A stretch of 53,963 nucleotides of DNA from Pseudoselenomonas ruminis. GTDB taxonomy: Bacteria; Bacillota; Negativicutes; Selenomonadales; Selenomonadaceae. The notes under the pieces are model-generated. The model was given only the letters and a program-made list of their open reading frames with translations, was not told the DNA's origin and ran no database searches. This document shows positions 1-7,068 of the stretch, one piece after another; the first letter of the stretch is position 1; each line of letters begins with the position of its first letter. The stretch lies in contig NZ_VTOY01000014.1 of the NCBI RefSeq assembly GCF_008271295.1, positions 1 through 53,963 on the forward strand, given 5' to 3'. Position numbers and translations under genes: made by a program.

Positions 1-2
1 TC

Positions 3-539
3 TCTATAGCGATTTTATCGCTATGCATACTTTACGGGGGCCTCCCCGTGGAAAAGACAGCAGAGGCAGCAGATGTTCGCAGCGTGGTTTATTCGGAGGT
101 GGCAGCCTACAATGCCAACGCCAATGAGGCGGTCTGGATCACAGACGCTATTTGTTATGCTTCCAGCCTGTACGGTGTAGACCCGCTCTTGGTGACTTCC
201 GTAATGGAAACCGAAAGCCACTTTAATTTTGGCAGCTTCTCGAATGCCGGAGCCATTGGCCTTATGCAGCTGATGCCAGCTACGGCTTCGTCTGTGGGAG
301 TAGACCCTTATGACCCGCTGGGAAATGTCATAGGTGGTGTGTCTTACCTGCGGAGCCAGCTGGATAGCTTTTCTGGCTCCGGCGATTACGCCGTGACCAA
401 TGCGGTAGCAGCTTATAATGCCGGGGGCAATGCAGTAAGAAATTATGGTGGCTGCCCACCTTATGCCGAAACACAGAACTATGTGGTGAAGGTGAATGAC
501 ATCTACACCCAGCTGCTTAACCGATACTACTACCAGTAA
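3..539 (+). CDS. Lytic transglycosylase, VirB1-like (5' partial)
   Basis: Peptidoglycan-cleaving lytic transglycosylase (SLT fold), the type that opens the wall for a conjugative type IV secretion channel. The motifs ETESHF, then AGAIGLMQLMPATA, then AVAAYNAGG are the classic SLT series; the Glu of ESHF is the expected catalytic acid. The frame is open from the left edge of the window through a hydrophobic stretch (AILSLCILYGGL) to an AEA-AD cleavage-like site, so a signal peptide begins outside the window. The GTG at 48 falls inside that signal peptide and is probably not the true start. The next gene follows after 15 bases. The family call is secure; the role in conjugation is inferred from the TrbL and VirB5-like neighbours. 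Confidence 0.85.
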   Translation, partial: SIAILSLCILYGGLPVEKTAEAADVRSVVYSEVAAYNANANEAVWITDAICYASSLYGVDPLLVTSVMETESHFNFGSFSNAGAIGLMQLMPATASSVGVDPYDPLGNVIGGVSYLRSQLDSFSGSGDYAVTNAVAAYNAGGNAVRNYGGCPPYAETQNYVVKVNDIYTQLLNRYYYQ

Positions 540-554
540 AGGAAGTGAATGCAG

Positions 555-1325
555 ATGAAATTTAGAAAAGCGGCCATTGCCATGGGGGTGCTCCTTGGCG
601 TGACCGTTCCCTTTGGTGCTATGAGCCTTTCCAGCCGGGACGCCGAGGCTACAATCCTTGTTTATGACCAGAAAAACGTGGAAGAGGCCATTAAGGAAGC
701 GGTGCAGACGGCAAAAATCCTCACTGAGGAGCAGAAACAGCTGGCACTGGACATCTTAAATACCAAGTCGTTGGATGCCAAGAAGCTGCTTGCCATGGTG
801 CAAAATCAGCAGGCAGCGGAGGCTTCCCTGATGTCCGGGGATATTATGTATCCCAAGGGGACACTGGAGAAGCTGGGCAAGCTCCCCAGCATACTCAATC
901 GGAATTCCACGCCGACAGCCATCATGGAAAATGAGATTGGCACCATTGAAAGCGTGTTCAATGGGGATGCTACGGTGGTGGATTTATACCAGCGAACCCA
1001 GAAAAATCGCAGAGCCTTGGATGCCACCTACAAAGCGGCAGCAGAATCGGCCAAGAACATTCAGACGGCAGATGCAAAGCTGTCTGCCAGCGTGAATACT
1101 GCGGTGGATGCGGCCAATAACGCCGAAGGGCAGAAGCAGGTCTTGCAGGCGCAGACCGCCATCCTGGCAGCAAATGCACTGGCTACTCACAACGGCAATG
1201 AGGCGCTGACAAACCTTGTGGCCATGGTGGCAGAAGAAGCCTATGCCCGGAACTATGAGAAGGCCATGACCGAGAAGATGGAGCAGGATTCCCGGGATAG
1301 CATGGCCAAATTTTGTGGACACTAG
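555..1325 (+). CDS. VirB5/TrbJ-like periplasmic conjugation protein
   Basis: Exported, helix-rich protein of about 256 residues, probably a VirB5/TrbJ-type component of the transfer apparatus. It has a basic N-terminus, a hydrophobic segment (AAIAMGVLLGVTVPFGAM) and then long Ala/Gln/Glu-rich helices. Near residue 190 it carries an NNAEG motif followed by an alanine-rich helix, and a similar NNAEG block occurs in the protein at 9025, suggesting paralogues. Two ATGs compete at 549 and 555; the AGGAAG ribosome site at 540-545 is only 3 bases from the first and 9 from the second, so 555 is chosen. It sits between a lytic transglycosylase and a terminator. The exact family is uncertain. Confidence 0.6.
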   Translation: MKFRKAAIAMGVLLGVTVPFGAMSLSSRDAEATILVYDQKNVEEAIKEAVQTAKILTEEQKQLALDILNTKSLDAKKLLAMVQNQQAAEASLMSGDIMYPKGTLEKLGKLPSILNRNSTPTAIMENEIGTIESVFNGDATVVDLYQRTQKNRRALDATYKAAAESAKNIQTADAKLSASVNTAVDAANNAEGQKQVLQAQTAILAANALATHNGNEALTNLVAMVAEEAYARNYEKAMTEKMEQDSRDSMAKFCGH

Positions 1326-1343
1326 GCCAGGGAAGGCAAAAGT

Positions 1344-1373
1344 AAAAAGCCGCCTAAGAGTTGGCGGCCTTTT
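1344..1373. terminator. Bidirectional terminator after the VirB5-like gene
   Basis: GCCGCC (1349-1354) pairs with GGCGGC (1363-1368) around an 8-base loop. It is flanked by A-rich sequence on the left and a short T-run on the right, so it can stop transcription from both the plus-strand gene ending at 1325 and the minus-strand small gene ending at 1372. Confidence 0.75.
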
Positions 1374-1506
1374 ACTTAAAGATAATCTGGAAGATTTTTA
1401 CAAGTAGTTTGAATATGAGTTTTAATACGGCAATGAATATAGCTCCAAAGAATGAAACAACGACAATGGCGAACATTGCTAAAGCCATAAGGCCTAGAAA
1501 ACTCAT
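1372..1506 (-). CDS. Small hydrophobic peptide, toxin- or holin-like (44 aa)
   Basis: Encodes a 44-residue, almost wholly hydrophobic peptide: one long membrane segment, then a C-terminal amphipathic part rich in Lys and Phe/Ile (KLIFKLLVKIFQIIFK). The ATG at 1506 is preceded on the minus strand by AGGAGTG at 7-8 bases, a good ribosome site; a longer in-frame reading from 1572 lacks one. The stop codon lies in a bidirectional terminator. One membrane helix with a basic tail is typical of type I toxin peptides and of small holin-like peptides, but no specific family is recognised and no antisense RNA has been demonstrated. It could also be a small transfer membrane protein. Confidence 0.45.
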   Translation of the reverse strand: MSFLGLMALAMFAIVVVSFFGAIFIAVLKLIFKLLVKIFQIIFK

Positions 1507-1559
1507 GACAATCACTCCTGAAACATTCGTTATCCAAATTATATCAGAAAAATACCCCG

Positions 1560-1587
1560 TTGAGTAAAACATTGGCTAGTTTTACAG
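1560..1587 (+). promoter_or_regulatory. Shared regulatory element, copy A (before primase)
   Basis: Core AGTAAAACATTGGCTAGTTT at 1563-1582, preceded by TTG, about 50 bases upstream of the primase start. It is one of five copies of the same core, each ahead of a plus-strand transfer operon. AT-rich candidates for a -10 (TATTAT) lie at 1599-1604. The 18-bp spacing seen in copies C, D and E is not kept exactly here. Confidence 0.6.
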
Positions 1588-1632
1588 GGTCGAATACATA
1601 TTATCCTAGAGAAAATGGAGGAGGCCTTGGCT

Positions 1633-3327
1633 ATGAAATATTTAGACGAGCAGGAAAAGATGGAGCTGGGAAGGCATCTGGCAGATTATCTTATCGAGAG
1701 TGGATGCGTGACGGCTGATGCACTGGGAAGAGGGAATAATTTTTGCTGCCCGGACCCGGCACATGGTGATGATTCTCCCTCTGCTCATTACTACGATAAG
1801 GGGCCAAACAGCTGCCCGGTGGTGTACTGTTTTGGCTGTGGCAACACATGGGATTTATTCAAGCTCATTGGTGCAAGGGAAAATCTGCCGGATTTCAGTC
1901 AGCAGGTGGAAAGGGCACGGGAGCTTTACGGCAGCCGGGAGCGGTCAGCTGATACAAGGCCGGTAGCTTACAGTCAGCCGAGACAAAGACCAACGGTGAG
2001 AGTGGAGGCTACGGCAGAGGACAAGGTACGAATACTGCAGTATAAGCTAAACTGCCAGCAGAATATCTTGCAGACGGATTTCTGGCGGAAACGAGGATTT
2101 ACGGAGGATTTTGTGAAATCCCATGGTCTTGGCTACGATGTGCGGGAAAAACGCCTTATTATTCCTACCGATACCGCTTATGTGGCAAGGGCAACACAGC
2201 CGGATGAACGCATACGCTATAAAAATCCGAAGGGCGTATCTGTTTCGCTTACCGGCAGTGAGAAGATAAAAGAGCAGGGCAAGGTCTTTATCGTGGAGGG
2301 GGCCTTAGATGCCCTGGCTATTGAGCAGTCCGGCGGCAAGGCGATAGCCTTAAACAGCGTGAGTAACGCTAATTTACTGGTCAGTCTTGCCAAGGATTCC
2401 CCTGCCGAATTTTTAATCACTCTTGATAATGATGAGGCTGGACTTACGACAGGAAAGAAGCTTGCGGAAAAGCTTGCCGACATGGGACGCTCGGTGACAC
2501 TTGTTCCAAAAGCATGGGAACCATGCAAAGACCCCGGCGAGTGGCTGGAGATTGGGGGCAAGGAGGTTTTGGAGCGGAAGCTTCAGGATATTGCAAAGCC
2601 CCACACAGAAGTAAAGACCGAGGCACAGGAGGACAAGGAAACCTATCAGCAGCTGTATGAAAGACTGCTGGAGCATAAGCCGGAACACGCCAAGAGCGAC
2701 CTTATCGAATATTGGGAGCGTGTAACAGGGGAGATAAGAAATGCCGTTACCCGCCTCCATGAGGCACAAAAATTCTGTGAGGCTCTGGATTTATGGACAG
2801 TGGCCATAGGACAGGCAGCCAAGGAATTTGACTTCAAGACGGAAGAACTGGCTCCTGTCCGGGAGGTGCTGAAAGAGTTGGGGAAGAACGCCCAGCAGGA
2901 GGCTGATGATTGGAATGCAATTTTTGACATCATGACCAAGCTGGATGACTTCACCCGTGACCTGATAGAAAAGGCCGTAGAGGCCAGAAAGGCAAGTCCT
3001 TTGCTGGCGCTCCCTAAAGTGCAACATGCGGGTTCATTGGATGAAGTGTTGATGAAGCTGGAGTCGGAGAATTTTGAGGCTGTCTACTATGCAGCGGTTA
3101 AAGAGGTGTGCAGAAAGCAGGCTGGGACAGGAATATTCGAGGCAGATAAAGAAGTGGTGCCGCTCTTAAAGGAAAAGGGCATAGGCAATGCCCATATCAC
3201 AGGAATTATGGCCAATTCTCCGCGTCTTGAGCATTTAGATCAGCAGCAGAGGCTTATGGATAGCCGTAGATTTGTGGAGTATATAACGGGTAGTGGCAAA
3301 GATAGAGAAGAGGCGATTTCACGTTGA
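1633..3327 (+). CDS. DNA primase, CHC2 zinc finger plus Toprim
   Basis: Plasmid primase that would lay RNA primers on the transferred single strand or at the plasmid origin. The zinc-binding module is near the N-terminus (Cys38-Cys39 and His44, then YCFGCG with Cys66 and Cys69), followed by a Toprim domain with VEGALDAL (Glu near 222) and the metal-binding LDNDEAG near 264. The last 300 residues are charged, helical and not recognised; no helicase domain is visible. The ATG at 1615 overlaps GGAGGAGG (1617-1624), which is an ideal ribosome site 8 bases before the ATG at 1633, so 1633 is chosen. Its stop overlaps the start of the TrbL gene, implying translational coupling. Confidence 0.85.
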   Translation: MKYLDEQEKMELGRHLADYLIESGCVTADALGRGNNFCCPDPAHGDDSPSAHYYDKGPNSCPVVYCFGCGNTWDLFKLIGARENLPDFSQQVERARELYGSRERSADTRPVAYSQPRQRPTVRVEATAEDKVRILQYKLNCQQNILQTDFWRKRGFTEDFVKSHGLGYDVREKRLIIPTDTAYVARATQPDERIRYKNPKGVSVSLTGSEKIKEQGKVFIVEGALDALAIEQSGGKAIALNSVSNANLLVSLAKDSPAEFLITLDNDEAGLTTGKKLAEKLADMGRSVTLVPKAWEPCKDPGEWLEIGGKEVLERKLQDIAKPHTEVKTEAQEDKETYQQLYERLLEHKPEHAKSDLIEYWERVTGEIRNAVTRLHEAQKFCEALDLWTVAIGQAAKEFDFKTEELAPVREVLKELGKNAQQEADDWNAIFDIMTKLDDFTRDLIEKAVEARKASPLLALPKVQHAGSLDEVLMKLESENFEAVYYAAVKEVCRKQAGTGIFEADKEVVPLLKEKGIGNAHITGIMANSPRLEHLDQQQRLMDSRRFVEYITGSGKDREEAISR

Positions 3328-4811
3328 GGACAAACAAGGATATGGCTATGGCCATACTGGCACTTATGCTTGTGTTGGGGATAAGCAGCACGGCGCTTGC
3401 TGCCAGCAGCGATTCAATCGTGGCAGGTGGTACGGGGCTGGGAGGTAACTTTGATAAGCAGCTGGCAGTAATTGGGGGCACCTTTGTTACTTTGGCCAAG
3501 GTCATGGTGCTGATAATGACAGCGGTGGCAGCAATCATGGTAGGCTGGGGCATTGAGGACGGCAAGAAGACCATCTGGAGCTGGCTTTTGGGAGCTGGCC
3601 TTGCGATAAACTTCGGAGCTTTTCTTACGGAGACAGGCATCGTTGATATGGCAAGCAGCGCCGGACACGGGCCAGCTGTACCCCATTTTTACGAGCCGGA
3701 TGTTAAAGAAAAAGTTGCGGATATGGATATACTGTCCGGCTTCATGGATAGTTACCTAAATGGCGTAATAAAACCCGGTTCACAGGCAATTTTATCCCCT
3801 TGTTTGAAGCTTTTGCTAATCCTTACGATTTTGGAAGTGGGCTGGGAAATGTCCTTCAAGCTCATTTCTGGTGACAAGGTGAAATACCTGATGTCCGTGA
3901 TTATCAAGATGGGCATATTCATGTTCCTTATGATGAACTGGATTGACCTAATGGGGGCACTCGGGCAAGGATTCCAGCAAATCGGCTTCCTGGCTGGTGG
4001 TGCAGGAAGTGATGGAGCAGACCTGAAGCCAGATTCTATATACAAGAATGGGTTCCAGATATTTACCACATTTTGGGAGAAATCTTCTTTCAAAAGTATA
4101 GGTCTTGTCCTCCTAAATCTGGTTGGCCTGTTGACTGTGGTAATTGCCATGATTCTGACATCCATTGAAATGTTTATGGCACGGATTGAATTTTATACAA
4201 TGGCTCTCATCACGATACCGTTGTTGCCTTTTATTATGCTTAATAAATTTGCATTTTTGGCAGAAAAAGCGATTGGCGGTATGTTCAATTTGGCGATTAA
4301 ACTGTCTGTAATCTCATTTATTTCGGCTATGGCAATACCGTTTATGATGACATTCCAAACCAAAATGGCAGCAGCCAAAGACCCCTGGACACAGCCTGCG
4401 CTACTCTTTCAGGCAGTATTAGCGGCATTGGTTATTTATCTGCTCACGAAGAAAATCCCGGAACTGGTAACGAGCCTGCTAAATGGCCAGCCAAACCTTG
4501 CTGGTTCTGGAATGATGGATATGGCAAAGGGAGCAGCTATGTCTGCTGCTAATGCAGCTGCAACGGCTTCTGGCGCTCGTGGCGCAGTACGCGCTGCCAG
4601 CGCAATTGCAAGTGCTACTGGTCATGGTGGTGTGAAAGGTACATTGGCAGAGTTGGGAAAATCGAAACTTATGAGTACAGCTCCTGTGGCTAGATATAGA
4701 CAGGCCATTGAAAATATGGACAATCTGAAGAGAAATACTGGTGAAGCAATGTTGAAGAATTTAAGTAAAGGACGGTATGCAAGGAAAAACTTAGATAAAG
4801 ACTTCAAATAA
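3324..4811 (+). CDS. trbL: TrbL/VirB6-like conjugal membrane protein
   Basis: Polytopic inner-membrane protein of the mating channel. A cleavable-looking signal peptide (hydrophobic stretch ending STALA-AS) is followed by about six to eight hydrophobic segments, and then by an Ala/Gly-rich C-terminal tail (residues about 390-450), which is typical of TrbL/VirB6 proteins. The start is a TTG that overlaps the primase stop (TTGA), with AGAAGAGG 11 bases upstream; an ATG at 3342 has no better ribosome site. A strong terminator follows directly, so primase-trbL is a complete two-gene unit driven from element A. TrbL versus another VirB6 subfamily cannot be settled by eye. Confidence 0.8.
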   Translation: MRTNKDMAMAILALMLVLGISSTALAASSDSIVAGGTGLGGNFDKQLAVIGGTFVTLAKVMVLIMTAVAAIMVGWGIEDGKKTIWSWLLGAGLAINFGAFLTETGIVDMASSAGHGPAVPHFYEPDVKEKVADMDILSGFMDSYLNGVIKPGSQAILSPCLKLLLILTILEVGWEMSFKLISGDKVKYLMSVIIKMGIFMFLMMNWIDLMGALGQGFQQIGFLAGGAGSDGADLKPDSIYKNGFQIFTTFWEKSSFKSIGLVLLNLVGLLTVVIAMILTSIEMFMARIEFYTMALITIPLLPFIMLNKFAFLAEKAIGGMFNLAIKLSVISFISAMAIPFMMTFQTKMAAAKDPWTQPALLFQAVLAALVIYLLTKKIPELVTSLLNGQPNLAGSGMMDMAKGAAMSAANAAATASGARGAVRAASAIASATGHGGVKGTLAELGKSKLMSTAPVARYRQAIENMDNLKRNTGEAMLKNLSKGRYARKNLDKDFK

Positions 4812-4850
4812 GAAAATAGCTATCATCACCCACGATGATAGCTATTTTCT
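4811..4850. terminator. Strong bidirectional terminator
   Basis: A perfect 17-bp inverted repeat (4811-4827 with 4834-4850) around a 6-base loop, ending AAAA/TTTT. It separates the convergent trbL and the minus-strand gene at 4873. Confidence 0.9.
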
Positions 4851-4872
4851 ACATATTCCTTGTATATGGTGG

Positions 4873-5208
4873 TTAATTTGAGGACTTGCAACTCAAAACC
4901 GCAGAAAGGAGTTCGTTTTGTTTGTTTATGGCTTCTAACAATAAATCGTATTTCTTTTCGAGTTTATCGAGCTGCTCTTGATTGTGCATTGAGGCTCTAA
5001 AAATATCATTGATTGTATCGTTAAAGCAGGGGGCTTTTAATCGGATAATAGCATCTAAATTATCTGTTGATAATTTAGATTTTAAAGTATCGGTAAGACT
5101 TTCAAAGTGTAATTTGGATATACCGTAGTTTTCCTCAAAATTCTTTGCTTCTTCAAGTTCTAATCTTTCTTGTTCAATTTCTTTTTTGCTTTTGCCAAAA
5201 AGTCCCAT
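4873..5208 (-). CDS. Small coiled-coil protein of unknown function (111 aa)
   Basis: Not recognised. The 111-residue product begins MGLFGKSKKEIEQ and has two charged helical stretches, residues 10-30 and about 75-105 (EQLDKLEKKYDLLLEAINKQ), which look like coiled coil. It is the last gene of a minus-strand set of three (HicB-like, HipA-like, this), with 30 bases to the HipA-like stop, so it may be cotranscribed and could be part of the same module. GGAGGGTTACTC precedes the ATG. No catalytic motif is visible. Confidence 0.6.
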   Translation of the reverse strand: MGLFGKSKKEIEQERLELEEAKNFEENYGISKLHFESLTDTLKSKLSTDNLDAIIRLKAPCFNDTINDIFRASMHNQEQLDKLEKKYDLLLEAINKQNELLSAVLSCKSSN

Positions 5209-5238
5209 GAGTAACCCTCCTAGTGCAACTAAAATATA

Positions 5239-6486
5239 TTATCTTGAATAACTTTCATGCTGCGCTTGTTGTTTCTTTTTTTCCTGATAGATTGCCAATA
5301 TACGTTTTGCACGGATTTGTACCATTTCCGATAATTTATCAACGGCTTCATCGCTGACATTATAAAGGGGATGTTTTTCAAATTGGAAATTTAACAGTGA
5401 CCGTATATGGGGAATATGACGTGGGGCAACAAACAGGCGGGCTTGCATATCAAAGCTGAGATATCTAGCGTTAATGCTATTGATATATTCCTCCAAATTA
5501 TTCAGTCCATTTTGCGAGGCTCCAGAAAGTAATGAAAAGCCATTATCAAAGATGGGGGCAGGGCGTAGGAATTCCCCTGTATTGTTGTCTACAATGTAGC
5601 CGAAGTTTCCTAAGTGCCTATCTTGGTTACATATTAAAGAATCAAATACCATAAGGTCTTGGTAAGCACTTTCGCCATATAATCTTGCCATTTTTGCCTG
5701 ACTGGACAAATCACTAAGGTTTGCATCTTTAGTGTCAAAACCTTTGGCTAGGAAGAATTCATAGGCGTTAATGAAGCCTTCGTTTTCGGAGGTGAATAGT
5801 TTGCATTTGCATACTATTTCTTTATCCCCATTGCGGTGATGGAATTCCTCTAAGTCATAGTCAACGTGTTCAAATTCCATTTTCTCCGCTATCTGTGCTG
5901 CATAGAACTCCATGGTAGCCTGATTGCGTCGGTCAGGACGAGGAATAAGGTCATCACCCTTTAGCAGGAAAATCCCCTCTTTCCTGTTTGTCCAACATTT
6001 TTTTAACATCCCGGAAGAAGTTAGTTCCGGTGATGTAATAACACCGTTTACTTTCTCATGATAGCCGGTAAATGCTACATAGGCAAGAACATCATCAAAA
6101 GGATGGTCATAAAGATTGAATTCTTGCCATTTTGCGGGGACATTATCATTGGTAATCCAATATGCATCGTTAAGCGACAATGCATGAGATATGTCAACAT
6201 ATTTCAATGGATTATTAGAATCCTCTATGGCATTCATAAGTTGATTTACGAATTGCCTATTTTTAGGAGCTTTGCGTTGATTTATCCAAGCAAGAAGTTT
6301 TTGGTTATTTAAGCCATTCTTTAGTGGGTATGGAAGAAGGTGTTTGTTTTCTTCCACTATATCCGCTATCTCTACCTGATATTTATATTGTGTTTCACCA
6401 AATTCATGCTCTGCCTCGCTTTGTAAATGAAAGTGAACCAGTGCTTTATCTTTTGAACGAAGTGTATATGAAGCTATTGTTTCCAT
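5239..6486 (-). CDS. HipA-like protein kinase
   Basis: HipA-type Ser/Thr kinase fold. The catalytic loop reads NQDRHLGN (Asn287, Asp289, His291, Asn294) and is followed by the metal-binding PIFDNG (Asp314). LSLNDAYWI near 104-112 is also common in HipA-like proteins. At 415 residues it is near HipA length, but the N-terminal third is not the usual HipA N-domain. HipA toxins phosphorylate and inactivate translation factors and usually pair with a HipB helix-turn-helix antitoxin; none is present, and the gene 40 bases upstream encodes a HicB-like protein instead. It could be a toxin or a phage-derived HipA-like enzyme. Kinase fold: confident; target unknown. Confidence 0.75.
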   Translation of the reverse strand: METIASYTLRSKDKALVHFHLQSEAEHEFGETQYKYQVEIADIVEENKHLLPYPLKNGLNNQKLLAWINQRKAPKNRQFVNQLMNAIEDSNNPLKYVDISHALSLNDAYWITNDNVPAKWQEFNLYDHPFDDVLAYVAFTGYHEKVNGVITSPELTSSGMLKKCWTNRKEGIFLLKGDDLIPRPDRRNQATMEFYAAQIAEKMEFEHVDYDLEEFHHRNGDKEIVCKCKLFTSENEGFINAYEFFLAKGFDTKDANLSDLSSQAKMARLYGESAYQDLMVFDSLICNQDRHLGNFGYIVDNNTGEFLRPAPIFDNGFSLLSGASQNGLNNLEEYINSINARYLSFDMQARLFVAPRHIPHIRSLLNFQFEKHPLYNVSDEAVDKLSEMVQIRAKRILAIYQEKKKQQAQHESYSR

Positions 6487-6526
6487 AATAAAAACCTCAA
6501 TATTGCTATTTAACTAAGTTGTGGCG

Positions 6527-6919
6527 TTAATCTTTTTCGAAAACATCTAGTAATGCTCGTTGTAGCAGTTGAGAACAGTTTATTCTCTTTTCTTTTGCGA
6601 TATTAGACATCCATGCTGGCATAGTAACCGCTTTGGTAACGGTTGCCTTATCATGTTTCATTTTATAGGCAATGCGGTCAAACTCAACGACTATTATGCT
6701 TTGTCCTTTGGGGGGAGTTATCTCTGCTGGGTCGGTTCCTTTTATTTTAGGCGTCAGACCATCGTCAAAGAACTTATCCAATGCCTTGTGGCTGTTGTCC
6801 ATAAGCTCCGCAAGTGATTTTCCCTCTACGTTAATCCTCAGGTCTAGCAGCCTGCCTGTATATCCTTGGCCGTCAGGTGTGTGCTCTATGAGCATAGGAT
6901 AAAAATATCGTTCCGACAT
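6527..6919 (-). CDS. HicB-like antitoxin/regulator
   Basis: A 130-residue protein with the HicB layout. The N-terminal partial RNase H-like fold (YPMLIEHTPDGQGYTGRLLDL, then a helix, then a strand VVEF) is followed by a C-terminal ribbon-helix-helix-like segment (AVTMPAWMSNIAKEK, SQLLQRALLD). HicB normally neutralises the small RNase HicA and represses its own promoter, but no hicA is seen on either side. The gene downstream is HipA-like, so the pair may be a hybrid module. An AT-rich 20-bp palindrome lies 43 bases upstream and could be its operator. AGAGGATAT lies just before the ATG. Confidence 0.75.
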   Translation of the reverse strand: MSERYFYPMLIEHTPDGQGYTGRLLDLRINVEGKSLAELMDNSHKALDKFFDDGLTPKIKGTDPAEITPPKGQSIIVVEFDRIAYKMKHDKATVTKAVTMPAWMSNIAKEKRINCSQLLQRALLDVFEKD

Positions 6920-6961
6920 ATGTAATATCCTCTCATTCTCAAAATTCTCTGTAAATACAAT

Positions 6962-6981
6962 AACATATATTTATATATGTT
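6962..6981. promoter_or_regulatory. AT palindrome, copy 1 (operator candidate)
   Basis: Inverted repeat AACATATAT-TT-ATATATGTT. The same arms occur at 10879-10898 with AA in the centre. This copy sits between the divergent HicB-like gene and the shared element B, so it could control either side. Confidence 0.5.
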
Positions 6982-6992
6982 TCAAGGCTGTC

Positions 6993-7012
6993 AGTAAAAT
7001 ATTGGATAGTTT
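6993..7012 (+). promoter_or_regulatory. Shared regulatory element, copy B
   Basis: Core AGTAAAATATTGGATAGTTT, 56 bases before the start of the M23-fusion gene. The downstream sequence differs from copies C-E; the best -10-like hexamer is TATATA at 7038-7043, farther away than in the other copies. Confidence 0.6.
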
Positions 7013-7068
7013 GCGGAGCAAATTCGTCAGTAAACTTTATATAGATATTCCCAGGAGGAGGTTTGTAA

